Positions 42,176 through 51,045 of a stretch of DNA of 64,000 nt are shown here, one piece after another. The DNA is from JAFARE01 sp963777285 (GTDB lineage Bacteria; Chloroflexota; Dormibacteria; Aeolococcales; Aeolococcaceae), in assembly GCA_963777285.1 (NCBI GenBank), contig CAVZPR010000002.1, positions 186,001 to 250,000 on the forward strand, given 5' to 3'. Each line of letters opens with the position of its first letter. Position 1 is the stretch's first letter. The translations under genes and the position numbers were made by a program. The notes under the pieces are model-generated. The model searched no databases, had not been told where the DNA came from, and was given only the letters and a program-made list of their open reading frames with translations.

Positions 42176-43008
42176 CGCCGCCAGCCCGCCACCACGACGG
42201 CCACCGCGGCGACGTCGCTGACCGCCTCGCCGCCTCCGCCCAGGAAGTAGCCGCCCACCACCTCGGCCACGGCGATGAGCGCCGCGGCGCCCGCGACGCG
42301 CAGCGGCGACCGCATCCTGCCCGCCGCGGCGGCCGCCACCCCCCGCAGCACGAGGGCCACGCCACCCCCGGCGGCGAGAGGAAACCGCGCCACGCCGAGA
42401 AGGACGGCTGCGCCCCCCAGCGCGCCGCCCGCGGCGAAGCTTGCAAGGCGCAGTCGCGCGGTGTCGACGCCGATGCGCTCAGCCGCATGCGGAGCGGCCG
42501 CCGCCAGGCGCAGCGCCGCTCCCAGCGCGGTCGAGCGCAGCACCGCCGCGCCGGCCAGACCCGCGGCGGCCACGACGCCGATCGTCACCAGGTCGGCGGC
42601 GTGGACGAGGCCGCCGGCGACGTGAAAGCTGCCCGCGGCGCTGGGGAAGGCGTATGCGTCGCGGGGGAAAGCGCCGATAAGGAGCTCGCGCAGGACCACG
42701 GCCGCCGCCACCAGCAGCACGGCCGCAAGCAGAGGCCGGCCCACCGCCGGTTCCACCAGGGCGCGCTCCAGCGCCGCAGACAGCGCGGCCGCCACCGCGA
42801 GGCCGGCGAGCACCGCGAGCCAGAGCGGCCAGCCGGCGCTCAGCGCGGCGGAAGCCACGAGGCCGCCGGCGATGGCCACCTGGCCGATCGCCAGGTGCAC
42901 CGTGCCGCTGCCGCTGTGGGCGAGGGACACGGCCATGGCCACCAGCGCATAGATCGAGGCCGCTGCCACGCAGTCGACGGCCAGCTGCACGGCGATGCCG
43001 CCGTTCAT
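42172..43008 (-). CDS. LivH-type permease of a branched-chain amino acid-like ABC transporter
   Basis: A 278-residue polytopic membrane protein with about eight helices. LAVDCVAAASIYALVAMAVS and TVHLAIGQVAIAGGLVASA are LivH-like; AAERIGVDTARLRLASFAAG is the EAA-type cytoplasmic loop that contacts the ATPase. It is downstream of the binding lipoprotein (25 bases) and overlaps the LivM-LivG fusion. Confidence 0.87.
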   Translation of the reverse strand: MNGGIAVQLAVDCVAAASIYALVAMAVSLAHSGSGTVHLAIGQVAIAGGLVASAALSAGWPLWLAVLAGLAVAAALSAALERALVEPAVGRPLLAAVLLVAAAVVLRELLIGAFPRDAYAFPSAAGSFHVAGGLVHAADLVTIGVVAAAGLAGAAVLRSTALGAALRLAAAAPHAAERIGVDTARLRLASFAAGGALGGAAVLLGVARFPLAAGGGVALVLRGVAAAAAGRMRSPLRVAGAAALIAVAEVVGGYFLGGGGEAVSDVAAVAVVVAGWRR

Positions 43009-43033
43009 TGCACCCCCCTTCCCGAGGCGGGGA

Positions 43034-44299
43034 TCACGCCGGCAGCGGCACCATCTCGATGCGTCCGCTGGCGTACAGCGGCGGCCAGACCACCGGCCAT
43101 GTGCCGCCCTTTTGCCACTGCCAGATCACCGCGGCGGCCCGCGTGTTCTGGCCCAGCTGCGACGGCGACCGCGAGAAGCGGACGCCCGCGCCGTTGGGCA
43201 AGCTGCCGTCGGGAAGGTCGAGGCTGCGCGCGGCCGCTGCTATCGACGCTGCGGACAGGGCAGCGGCGTGCGGCAGCGCCTCGGCGAAGAGGGCCCACGC
43301 GGCGCTGAATCCGGAGATGCCCTCCTCGCTGGGCGCGCGGCCCGTCTGCGACCGCCAGGCGGCGGCGAAGCGATGGTAGAGCTCCCGGGCCGCGGGGTCG
43401 AGCGCGCGGGGGTTGAAGCTGTCCGGCGGACGGTCCGACGCGAAGACGCCCGTCGCCTCGGGACCCAGCTCCTCGCCGAAATCGGGCAGGCACTGCGCCA
43501 TCGTCGTGCCCACGAAGGCCTGCACGTGCAGGCCTGCGGCGACGAACGCGCGGCGGAAGGCGACGCCGTCCGGGATGTGCGACGAGAGCACGAGGATGTT
43601 GGGACGCAGCGCGCGGATCGCCGCGAGTGCCGGGGCCCACTGCGGTGCGTACGGGTTGTACAGGCTTTCTCCGGCGATCACCGAACCGGCCGCGGCCAGG
43701 CCCGCGCGCGCCGCGTCGGCGACCGATGTCGCGTATGCGTCGTGCGCGGTGACGAGGTACACGCGCAGATGGGACGGAGCGTCATGCAGCCGCGGTGCGA
43801 TCTGCCCCAGGATGAACCGCGCCGAGTTGCCGCCCAGGTCGGCGCCGTCGGCGCCGACGCGGAACACCAGTGGCAGTCCCTGCGCGGTCAGCTGATCCGC
43901 GACCGCGCCGGTCTCCCAGTACACCATGCCGCGGCGCGCCACCGCCGCTGCCGCCGGTATCGACAGCTCCGACGAGTATGCGCCAATAACGACCGAAACA
44001 TGGTCGGCGGCGAGGCTCGCCGCAGCAGCGTCGACCTGCGCCGCGCTTTGGACATCGCGAACGTCGAGCGTCACCGGCACGCCGTGAACCCCGCCGCCGG
44101 CGCTCACGAGCTGCGCCGCGATCTCGGCGCCGCGCAGCTCGTCGCCCGCCAGGCCGGCGGCGGCACCCTGCAAGGGGAACATCGCGCCGACGCGGATCCC
44201 CGGCACGCCGGCTCCGCCGGGCGTGCCACCGCATGCGGCGATGATGATCGACGCGGCGAGCGCGACGAGGACTGCTCCCCCTCGCCGCGGCGACGTCAC
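43034..44299 (-). CDS. LivK-like substrate-binding lipoprotein
   Basis: A 421-residue type I binding protein. The N-terminus is a signal with lipobox IIAAC (Cys23). IRVGAMFPLQGAAAGLAGDE and the following AEIAAQLVSAGGGVHG match the Leu/Ile/Val family; VSVVIGAYSSELSIPAAAA and LRVYLVTAHDAYATSVADAA are the hinge strands. The GTG start overlaps the stop of a small acidic gene. The ligand may be an amino acid, amide or other small molecule; the sequence does not settle it. Confidence 0.88.
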   Translation of the reverse strand: MTSPRRGGAVLVALAASIIIAACGGTPGGAGVPGIRVGAMFPLQGAAAGLAGDELRGAEIAAQLVSAGGGVHGVPVTLDVRDVQSAAQVDAAAASLAADHVSVVIGAYSSELSIPAAAAVARRGMVYWETGAVADQLTAQGLPLVFRVGADGADLGGNSARFILGQIAPRLHDAPSHLRVYLVTAHDAYATSVADAARAGLAAAGSVIAGESLYNPYAPQWAPALAAIRALRPNILVLSSHIPDGVAFRRAFVAAGLHVQAFVGTTMAQCLPDFGEELGPEATGVFASDRPPDSFNPRALDPAARELYHRFAAAWRSQTGRAPSEEGISGFSAAWALFAEALPHAAALSAASIAAAARSLDLPDGSLPNGAGVRFSRSPSQLGQNTRAAAVIWQWQKGGTWPVVWPPLYASGRIEMVPLPA

Positions 44300-44634
44300 G
44301 ATCCCGGCTTCGACTCGCCTTGGCGCCGCTCCCAATACGCCAGCCTGCGGCGGAAGCGATCGAGCTCCGCGCCGAGGATCGTGATGTCCACCTCTGAGGC
44401 CTCTTGACGCGAATCGGGGTTGCTCATCTCGGCGATCTCGGACTTTCCCTGGTTGAGCAGGTTCTCCTTGAAGGCGATCAGCTCCCTGTACGCCGAGATC
44501 CAGTGGTCGATGTCGTCCAAGTTGGTCGACGTGGGGTCCTCGCCCTCGAGCAGCGCGTCGTCGTCCACCGCCCGTTGCGCCGCCTCAGTGATGTCGTCAC
44601 TGCTCACAATCTCGTCGTCGACCAGGCCGGTCAT
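44296..44634 (-). CDS. Small acidic helical protein coupled to the Liv operon
   Basis: A 112-residue protein I do not recognise. The first 40 residues are acidic and likely disordered; the rest is two helices, DHWISAYRELIAFKENLLNQ and ILGAELDRFRRRLAYWERRQ, a probable helical hairpin. It has no signal or membrane segment, so it is cytosolic. Its stop overlaps the binding-protein GTG by four bases. A regulator or adaptor is conceivable, but there is no direct evidence. Confidence 0.7.
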   Translation of the reverse strand: MTGLVDDEIVSSDDITEAAQRAVDDDALLEGEDPTSTNLDDIDHWISAYRELIAFKENLLNQGKSEIAEMSNPDSRQEASEVDITILGAELDRFRRRLAYWERRQGESKPGS

Positions 44635-44672
44635 GAGGCGCTCCCTCGATTTTTTCGACGGTGTCGGCTGGG

Positions 44673-44678
44673 TATGCT
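44673..44678 (+). promoter_or_regulatory. Candidate -10 (TATGCT) of the FtsH-like gene
   Basis: TATGCT about 53 bases before the GTG. Here a leader with a strong GGAGGAGAGGAG (44715-44726) follows, unlike the leaderless genes of this window. Confidence 0.4.
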
Positions 44679-44731
44679 ATCGCTGGTCGCGTCCCATTGC
44701 TGCAGCGACGCGTGGGAGGAGAGGAGTTTTC

Positions 44732-46594
44732 GTGGAACGGCGCATGCCGGCGATCCGCCTCCTAGCGGGGCTCGCGGGCATCCTCGCGGCTCTCGGCGGG
44801 CTGCTCGTCGCCGCGCTCGTGTACCTCGCACCGACAAGTCGCGGCGCGCAGCTTCCGCTGAGCACGGTGCAGGCGCTGGCGGCCGCGGGCAAGGTGCAGA
44901 GCGCGGTGGTGCACGAGGCGGACCACAGGATCTCGGGTACCTATGCCCCGGCGGCAAAGGCGGCCGCGATCGCGTACTGGGCCGTCTTCCCCGCCGGCTC
45001 GGGCGAGGAGCCCGGCCTCGTCGACCGCCTGGCCGCCGGTGGCGCCGTGGTCAGCGTCGATTCCGAGGACGGCAAGGTCGTGGTCCAGGCGCTGGCGTCA
45101 TGGTTGCTGCCCGCGGCGATGCTGGCTGACCTCATCGCGATCGTCCTGGTGCTGGCCCTCAGGGGAGGGAGCCCGGTGGGCGCGGTGCGCGCGCTGGTGG
45201 CGCGCCGACGCGGCGCCCGCACCGAACATGACCAGGCGGGGTTTGCCGCTGTCGCCGGCTGCGACGACGCGGTCGGCGTGCTCCGCGAGCTTGCGCAGCA
45301 GGTGCGCTCGGCGCCAGCTGGCGCGGCAGCGCCGCACGGCGCGCTGCTGCAGGGACCGCCCGGCTGCGGCAAGCAACTCCTGGCCCGTGCCCTGGCCACC
45401 GATCTCGGCGCGCGCTTCGCCGCCATCTCCGGCGGCGAGCTCGCCACATTGCTGGGCCGCGGAGCGCCCGTACCGGCGCTCGCGGGCTTTCGGCCCGTCG
45501 TCCTCTTCGTGGCCGGCGCGGAGGACGCGGGTCCCTCGCTGACTTCGTGGATCGACGCCCTGCCGGAGGGCGTGCTGGTGGCAGCCGCCACGGCCCGTCC
45601 TGCGCTGGTCGACCCCGGACTGACGGCGCCGGGGCGGCTCGACCGCGTCGTATCCGTCCATCTCCCCGACCTGGCGGCGCGCAGAGCCATCCTGGCGCTG
45701 CACGCAGCGCGGCAGCAGCTGGCGCCGGACGTCGACCCGGACGACGTCGCCCGCCACACCGCAGGCCTCACGGGATCCGACCTGGCCCGCATCGCCGCCG
45801 GCGCGGCCGCCGCGGCGCGGCGCGCCGGTCGTGCGCAGGCGGGCCGGTCCGAGGTCGACGCCGCCGTGCGGCGCGAGAGCGTCGCTGCAACCGGCCGTGC
45901 GCGGGTGCTCGACGCCGAGCAGCGGAGGCGCGCCGCGGTGCACGAGGCGGGCCACGCCGTGGCCGCGGCGGCGCTGGGGAGGGGCCGCCATGTCCATCGC
46001 GTCTCGATCCTCGGCCATGCACGGGACCTGGCAGGCGTGACGGCCGCGCCGGAGTGGCCCGACGTGCACTCCCGGAGCGATCTCCTCGCCCAGCTCACCG
46101 TGCTCTGCGCCGGCGGCGCCGCCGAGGAGCTGTACTTCGACGAACCCAGCACCGCGGGCGCCGAGGATCTCGCGGCGGCCACCCGGCTCGCCCGGGCCAT
46201 CGCGGGCAGCTACGGGATGACGGCGAAGCTCGGCCGGGTCCACCTCGTCGACCCGGGCGGCGGCTCCGAGGCCGGCGACGCCGTGCAGCCTGCCGGCGCA
46301 TCACTGCTCGACACCCTGGATGCCGAGGTCCGCCGGCTCCTGGACGACGCCACGTCGGCGGCGACCGACCGCCTGCAGCGCTGCCACGAGCCGCTGGTCG
46401 ACCTGGTGCTGCAGCTGGAGCGCGACGAGACGGTCGAGGGCGTGCAGCTCGGCGACATCCTGATCCGGGCCCTCGAGGTGGAGATCGAAGGCATGACGGC
46501 GGGCACGGACGCGCGTGTGCCGCCACCGCCGCCCGTGCCCGCGCCGGCCGCGCAGTCGCGCGGGGCCATCGTGCGCGGCAAGAGCCGTCGCTGA
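44732..46594 (+). CDS. FtsH paralogue: intact M41 zinc protease, degenerate AAA+ ATPase
   Basis: A 620-residue membrane protein with FtsH topology: transmembrane segments at about 7-33 and 121-143 around an external domain, then AAA+ and M41 peptidase domains. Walker A reads GPPGCGKQ (208-215) with Gln in place of Thr; the pore-loop aromatic motif is missing (LLGRGAP); Walker B reads VLFVAGAED, without the Asp-Glu pair. The zinc site HEAGH (404-408) and third-ligand region TAGAEDLAAATRLA are intact. Thus ATP hydrolysis is probably lost while proteolysis may persist. A GGAGGAGAGGAG Shine-Dalgarno supports GTG 44732. Confidence 0.9.
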   Translation: MERRMPAIRLLAGLAGILAALGGLLVAALVYLAPTSRGAQLPLSTVQALAAAGKVQSAVVHEADHRISGTYAPAAKAAAIAYWAVFPAGSGEEPGLVDRLAAGGAVVSVDSEDGKVVVQALASWLLPAAMLADLIAIVLVLALRGGSPVGAVRALVARRRGARTEHDQAGFAAVAGCDDAVGVLRELAQQVRSAPAGAAAPHGALLQGPPGCGKQLLARALATDLGARFAAISGGELATLLGRGAPVPALAGFRPVVLFVAGAEDAGPSLTSWIDALPEGVLVAAATARPALVDPGLTAPGRLDRVVSVHLPDLAARRAILALHAARQQLAPDVDPDDVARHTAGLTGSDLARIAAGAAAAARRAGRAQAGRSEVDAAVRRESVAATGRARVLDAEQRRRAAVHEAGHAVAAAALGRGRHVHRVSILGHARDLAGVTAAPEWPDVHSRSDLLAQLTVLCAGGAAEELYFDEPSTAGAEDLAAATRLARAIAGSYGMTAKLGRVHLVDPGGGSEAGDAVQPAGASLLDTLDAEVRRLLDDATSAATDRLQRCHEPLVDLVLQLERDETVEGVQLGDILIRALEVEIEGMTAGTDARVPPPPPVPAPAAQSRGAIVRGKSRR

Positions 46595-46600
46595 CACGGC

Positions 46601-46606
46601 TACGAT
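46601..46606 (+). promoter_or_regulatory. -10 (TACGAT), leaderless spacing
   Basis: TACGAT, then six bases, then GTG 46613; no Shine-Dalgarno. Confidence 0.55.
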
Positions 46607-46612
46607 CAGCGG

Positions 46613-46894
46613 GTGAAAGGGGACCGCGTCGAGGTCGTCGTCGACACCGGCACCGGCGCCGCGCAGACCTTCGAGATCAGCGCCACCAAGGCAGGCCGGC
46701 GCGTCGACGTCACCACCGGCCGCGGCGTGGTCGAGGTCGCCGAGCTCACGCGCACCGGACAGCAGGTGCGCGTTGGAAGGTTCATGCAGGCGCGCGTGAT
46801 CGCGATCGTCGAGCACCCCGCCGCCGACACCGAGGAACCTGCGGCCTCGCGGCGCCGCGCGCAGCGGGTAGAGCAGGAGGAGCGTCTCCTCTAG
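46613..46894 (+). CDS. Hypothetical protein, 93 residues
   Basis: Not recognised. The first 70 residues look like a small beta barrel (VEVVVDTGTGAAQTFEISA, RRVDVTTGRGVVEVAEL); the last 20 are charged and helical. GTG 46613 is supported by a TACGAT six bases upstream. It is 18 bases after the FtsH-like gene and 19 before the dehydrogenase, so it probably starts the following gene group. Confidence 0.6.
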   Translation: MKGDRVEVVVDTGTGAAQTFEISATKAGRRVDVTTGRGVVEVAELTRTGQQVRVGRFMQARVIAIVEHPAADTEEPAASRRRAQRVEQEERLL

Positions 46895-46913
46895 TGCACC
46901 GGTCCAGCAGGGG

Positions 46914-47831
46914 GTGAGCGGACCCGACGTCTGGATCCCGGAGCACACGGCGCCGCAGCACCGCGCCCTGCTGCCGGCCGCGATCACCCTGCACGATTTT
47001 CCGCAGCACGGCGACCTTCCCGAGCGTATGGGCCCCGGCGAGGTGCTCGTGACCGGCTTCTTCCCGCAGCGGCCCGTGGAGGTGATGCAGCGGCTCGACG
47101 GGCTTCGCTTCGTGCAGAGCCTCACCGCAGGCGTCGACCTCATCGCGCCGCACCTGCCGCCCGGTGTCGCGCTCTGCGACGGCTCCGGCATCCACGACAT
47201 TCCCGTGGCGGAGTGGGTGGTGATGGCGATCCTCGCGATGCGCCGCAACCTGCCGGAGGCGATCACCTCGCAGCGCGACGCGACGTGGCGCCTCATCGGC
47301 GGCGACGACCTCGAGGACGCGACGGTGCTCATCGTGGGGCACGGGTCGATCGGCGAGGCTGTTGCGCAGCGCCTGCGTCCCTTCGGCGCGCGCGTGGTGA
47401 GCGTCGCGCGCCGGGCGCGCGACGGCGTGCACGCGAGCGGCGACCTCCCCGCGCTGCTGCCGAATGCGGACGTGGTGGTGATGCTGGTGCCGCTGACGGT
47501 CGACACCGAGCGCATGGTCGACGCCGCCTTCCTCGAGGCCATGCGGCCCGGAGCGCTGCTTCTGAACGCGGCGCGGGGGCCGGTGGTCGACACGGACGCG
47601 CTGCTCGCGGCGCTGCAGTCGGGACACATTCGCGCTGCCCTCGATGTCACCGACCCGGAACCGCTGCCCGACGGCCATCCGCTGTGGACTGCGTCCGGCG
47701 TGCTGATCACGCCACACACCGCGGGAGCCGTGCGACGGGTGTTCGAGCGCGGGTGGCGTTTCGCCGCCGAGCAGCTGCAGCGCTACCTGGACGGTGCGCC
47801 GCTGCGCAACGTCGTGGTCCACGGCTACTGA
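46914..47831 (+). CDS. D-2-hydroxyacid dehydrogenase family protein
   Basis: A 305-residue NAD(P)-dependent dehydrogenase. The Rossmann loop is VLIVGHGSIGEAVAQRL; catalytic residues appear as LLNAARGPVVDTDALL (Arg), LDVTDPEPLPDGHPLW (Glu) and ITPHTAGAV (His). It interconverts a 2-oxo acid and a D-2-hydroxy acid; the substrate cannot be named. GTG start with a weak Shine-Dalgarno. An SDR gene follows 26 bases later. Confidence 0.92.
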   Translation: MSGPDVWIPEHTAPQHRALLPAAITLHDFPQHGDLPERMGPGEVLVTGFFPQRPVEVMQRLDGLRFVQSLTAGVDLIAPHLPPGVALCDGSGIHDIPVAEWVVMAILAMRRNLPEAITSQRDATWRLIGGDDLEDATVLIVGHGSIGEAVAQRLRPFGARVVSVARRARDGVHASGDLPALLPNADVVVMLVPLTVDTERMVDAAFLEAMRPGALLLNAARGPVVDTDALLAALQSGHIRAALDVTDPEPLPDGHPLWTASGVLITPHTAGAVRRVFERGWRFAAEQLQRYLDGAPLRNVVVHGY

Positions 47832-47845
47832 CGGCGCGCATTGGA

Positions 47846-47851
47846 TAGAGT
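47846..47851 (+). promoter_or_regulatory. -10 (TAGAGT), leaderless spacing
   Basis: TAGAGT, then six bases, then ATG 47858; no Shine-Dalgarno. Confidence 0.55.
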
Positions 47852-47857
47852 GCGCTG

Positions 47858-48685
47858 ATGCCCGCGGTCGAATCGCGCACGGCGCTGGTGACCGGCGCCA
47901 ACTCCGGCATCGGGCTGGCCACCGTCATCGAGCTCGCCCGCCGCGACCTGCGTGCAGTCGGCAGCGTGCGGTCACCGGCCAAGGCGCGTGCGGTGCACGC
48001 GGCGGCGCGCGAGGCCGGTGTCGAGGTCGACACGGTGCTGCTCGACGTCGGCGATTCCCGCCGCTGCGAGAAGGTGATCGACGACCTGCGGCCGTACGCC
48101 ATCGTCAACAACGCGGGCGTGAGCAACCTCGGCGCCGTCGAGGACGTGGCCGACACGGAGGTGCGTGCCCAGATCGAGACGATGCTCGTGGCGCCGATGC
48201 GCCTCGCGCGGCTTGCGATTCCGCACATGCGTGAGGCGGGAGGCGGGCGCATCGTCAACGTGTCGTCCATCTACGGGCTGCTCACGACGCCGTTGTCCGG
48301 CTGGTACCAGGCGTGCAAGCACGCGCTGGAAGCCGTGTCCGACGCGCTGCGAATGGAAGTGGCGCGCGACGGCATCCGCGTGGTGCTGATCGAGCCCGGC
48401 AGCTTCGACACGGGCATCTGGGAGAACAGCGCCGCGGCGGTGGACCGGCGCACCGGTACGCGCTACGCGACGCCGTACGACCGGACCTTGCGCGGCGTGC
48501 GGCTGACGCGACCGCTCATGGGCGACCCCGAGACGGCGGCGCGGGTCATCGCGCGCGCGGTGACGTCCTCGCGACCCGCCAATCGCTACCTGGTGGGGTA
48601 CGACGCGCAGCTGGCGCGCGCCTACAGTCGCATGGTCCCGGAACAGGTGCGCGACCGGCTCGCGCGCCTCGCGCTCGGGCTCTAG
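47858..48685 (+). CDS. Short-chain dehydrogenase/reductase
   Basis: A 275-residue classical SDR. Cofactor motif ALVTGANSGIGLATVIELA, NNAG in IVNNAGVSNLG, catalytic Ser in RIVNVSSIYGLL and Y-x3-K in GWYQACKHALEAVSDAL. The C-terminal extension (RPLMGDPETAARVIARAV) is of the retinol-dehydrogenase-like group. The substrate is unknown. A TAGAGT six bases before the ATG suggests its own promoter. Confidence 0.92.
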   Translation: MPAVESRTALVTGANSGIGLATVIELARRDLRAVGSVRSPAKARAVHAAAREAGVEVDTVLLDVGDSRRCEKVIDDLRPYAIVNNAGVSNLGAVEDVADTEVRAQIETMLVAPMRLARLAIPHMREAGGGRIVNVSSIYGLLTTPLSGWYQACKHALEAVSDALRMEVARDGIRVVLIEPGSFDTGIWENSAAAVDRRTGTRYATPYDRTLRGVRLTRPLMGDPETAARVIARAVTSSRPANRYLVGYDAQLARAYSRMVPEQVRDRLARLALGL

Positions 48686-48688
48686 CCG

Positions 48689-49459
48689 GTGGACGCACCG
48701 GGGAGGGTGGTCGTCGTCACGGGTGGCGCCAGCGGGATCGGAGCCGCGCTGTGTCGCAGATTCGCCGCCGCAGGCGCGCAGGCCGTGGTGGTCGCCGACG
48801 TCGACGCGGCCGGCGCCGAGCGCGTCGCGGCCGAGGTGCACGGGACAGCCGTGCTCACCGACGTCAGCGTGGAAGCCGACGTGCAGGCGCTCGTCGGACG
48901 CGTCGTCGACAGCCTCGGACGGGTCGACATCTACTGCTCCAACGCGGGCGTCGGCATCGGTGGCGGCGCGGACGCGCCCGACGAGGCGTGGCGTCGCAGC
49001 TGGGACGTCAATGTCATGGCGCACGTCTACGCAGCCCGCGCATTGCTCCCGGCGATGCTCCAGCGCGGCGACGGCTGCATCGTGGGCACCATCTCCGCCG
49101 CGGCACTGCTGAACCACATCCTCGCGGCGCCGTACGCGGCCACCAAGGCGGCCGCGCTGTCCTTCTTCGAGTGGCTGGCGATCACCTACGGCGACCGCGG
49201 CGTCCGGGTGTGCGCCCTGTGCCCGCAGGGCGTGCGCACGCCGATGCTCATGCAGGCCGAGGAACGCACCAACTTCCTGCTCGAAGGCGCGCTGGAGCCG
49301 GACCAGGTCGCCGAAGCCGTGCTGGACGCGCTGCGCGAGGAGCGCTTCCTCGTGCTGCCACACCCGGAGGTGCACGAGTACGGGCAGCGCAAGGCGGCCG
49401 ACCCTGACCGCTGGATCACCGGCATGCGCCGCCTGCGCGACCGGGTCGCCGGCGCGTGA
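48689..49459 (+). CDS. Short-chain dehydrogenase/reductase
   Basis: A 256-residue SDR: VVVVTGGASGIGAALCRRF for NAD(P), IYCSNAGVGIGGG, IVGTISAAALL with the serine and APYAATKAAALSFFEWLAI with Y-x3-K. It starts three bases after the previous SDR, and its stop overlaps the GTG of the membrane protein gene, so the three form one transcript. The pair of SDRs may act in sequence; the substrate is unknown. Confidence 0.92.
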   Translation: MDAPGRVVVVTGGASGIGAALCRRFAAAGAQAVVVADVDAAGAERVAAEVHGTAVLTDVSVEADVQALVGRVVDSLGRVDIYCSNAGVGIGGGADAPDEAWRRSWDVNVMAHVYAARALLPAMLQRGDGCIVGTISAAALLNHILAAPYAATKAAALSFFEWLAITYGDRGVRVCALCPQGVRTPMLMQAEERTNFLLEGALEPDQVAEAVLDALREERFLVLPHPEVHEYGQRKAADPDRWITGMRRLRDRVAGA

Positions 49460-51045
49460 TCGCGCGCGCGGATCCGCCGCCGAGCGCGTCGCTGCGAACG
49501 CGCATACCCGCGTGGTGCGCGCCGGTCGCCGCAATGTTCGCCGCGCTGGTCTTCATCACGCGGCGGGTGGGTGATCCCGACTACTGGTGGCAGACGCTGA
49601 CCGGTCGCCTCATCGTACAGGGGCACACGCTGGTGCGCAGCGAGCTCTACACCTACACGGTCGCCGGTGCTCGCTGGACCGACCACGAGTACGGGCTGCA
49701 GCTCGTCTTCTACGCACTCACGCGTGTGGGCGGGCTGCTCGCCGTGGCCCTGTTCTTCGCCGCGGTCGTCTGGGCCGGGTTCTGGCTGGTCCTGGCACGA
49801 ATCCGCGAGCAGGACACGTCGCTGGTGGTGGCCGGTGCGGCGATCGTGCTGGGTGCCGGGGCGGGCTTCGCCGTCTGGGGCCCGCGTTCGCAGATGGTCG
49901 ACTTCGCCTTCATGGCGCTCGAGCTCTGGTGGCTCGAGCGCTTCCTCAAGGGGAGCGGCCGTGCCTTCTACTTCCTGCCGCTCCTGGTCCTGCTGTGGGC
50001 CAACCTCCACGGCGGCTTCGTCTTCGCCTTCTATATCCTCGGCGTTGCCCTGGTGGCGCTGACCATCCAGTGGCTCTGGGAGGGTCGCGACGCGGCGCAG
50101 CGCACCCGGCTGCTGCGCGTGGCGCTGGTCACCGCCGGCTGCATCGTCGCCAGCCTGATCACCCCGTGGGGCCCCGCGCTGTTCGTCTACGTGTGGCGCA
50201 CGCAGTTCAGCTCGCAGCAGTCCAGCTTCATCGCCGAGTGGCAGTCGCCCGACTTCCACATGACGAACGTGCTGGGCTTCGAGGTCATGCTCCTGCTCAC
50301 CATCGTCGGCTTCGCCTGGCGGCGGCCGCGGCTGCTCGACGTGCTCCTGGTGCTGTCCGCCACGGTGCTGGCGCTGCACGCCGTCCGCTTCATCCTCGTC
50401 TTCGTGGTCGTGGCCGCGCCCGTCGTCGCCTGGCAGTGGAGCGTGGCATGGTCTCGCGTGTTGCAGCGCCTGGGCCCGACGCTGCGCCGGCCCACTGCCT
50501 CAGCGACGCTGCGCGAGGCGGCCTTGCTGGGCACGGCGCTGATCGCCGCGGGCAGCGTGGGATTCGCCGGCTACACCCTGCGCGGCCAGACCGCGTCCAC
50601 CGATGCCAACTACCCCGTCGCGGCGGCCGACTGGCTGGCGGCGCATCCCACCATCGGCACCCGCATGTTCAACGAGTACGACTGGGGCGGCTACCTCGCG
50701 TACCGCTTCTATCCATCGTCGACGCGACGCGTCTTCATCTACGGCGAGGCGGAGCTGATGGGCGACCACCTGCTCGCGGAGTACGTCGAGGTCAACCAGC
50801 TGCACAGCGACTGGGAGCAGGTGCTCGACCAGTACGGCGTCGACTATGTCGTATTCGGCGTCGACCGTCCGCTCGACACAGCGCTGCAGGAGTCACCGGC
50901 GTGGCGGCTCGTGTACAGCGACAACGTCGCCATGATCTTCGTGCGGCGCTCCGCTGCCACCGCCGCGCTGGCGGCGGCCTCAGGCACTGCGGCGCACCCA
51001 GATGTCCGCGATGTCGTCGCTGTACACGCGCTGCCAGCCGGGTGA
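49456..51045 (+). CDS. Polytopic membrane protein, GT-C-like (paralogue A)
   Basis: A 529-residue protein with about ten transmembrane helices. After the first helix comes an external acidic motif, GDPDYWWQTLTGRLI, then WTDHEYGLQLV, the arrangement of GT-C type glycosyltransferases that use lipid-linked sugars; this is inference, no family was matched. The C-terminal 130 residues form an external domain (TRMFNEYDWGGYLAYRFYP, YGVDYVVFGVDRPL). The natural end probably lies near 50980; the last 25 residues overlap the convergent paralogue. Confidence 0.75.
   Translation: MIARADPPPSASLRTRIPAWCAPVAAMFAALVFITRRVGDPDYWWQTLTGRLIVQGHTLVRSELYTYTVAGARWTDHEYGLQLVFYALTRVGGLLAVALFFAAVVWAGFWLVLARIREQDTSLVVAGAAIVLGAGAGFAVWGPRSQMVDFAFMALELWWLERFLKGSGRAFYFLPLLVLLWANLHGGFVFAFYILGVALVALTIQWLWEGRDAAQRTRLLRVALVTAGCIVASLITPWGPALFVYVWRTQFSSQQSSFIAEWQSPDFHMTNVLGFEVMLLLTIVGFAWRRPRLLDVLLVLSATVLALHAVRFILVFVVVAAPVVAWQWSVAWSRVLQRLGPTLRRPTASATLREAALLGTALIAAGSVGFAGYTLRGQTASTDANYPVAAADWLAAHPTIGTRMFNEYDWGGYLAYRFYPSSTRRVFIYGEAELMGDHLLAEYVEVNQLHSDWEQVLDQYGVDYVVFGVDRPLDTALQESPAWRLVYSDNVAMIFVRRSAATAALAAASGTAAHPDVRDVVAVHALPAG

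Noticed and set aside
39912..42488. Minus-strand open frame of 858 codons across the Liv ATPase genes
   Set aside because: It contains livF in frame but its upstream part is an out-of-frame shadow of the LivM-LivG gene with arginine/glycine-rich nonsense.
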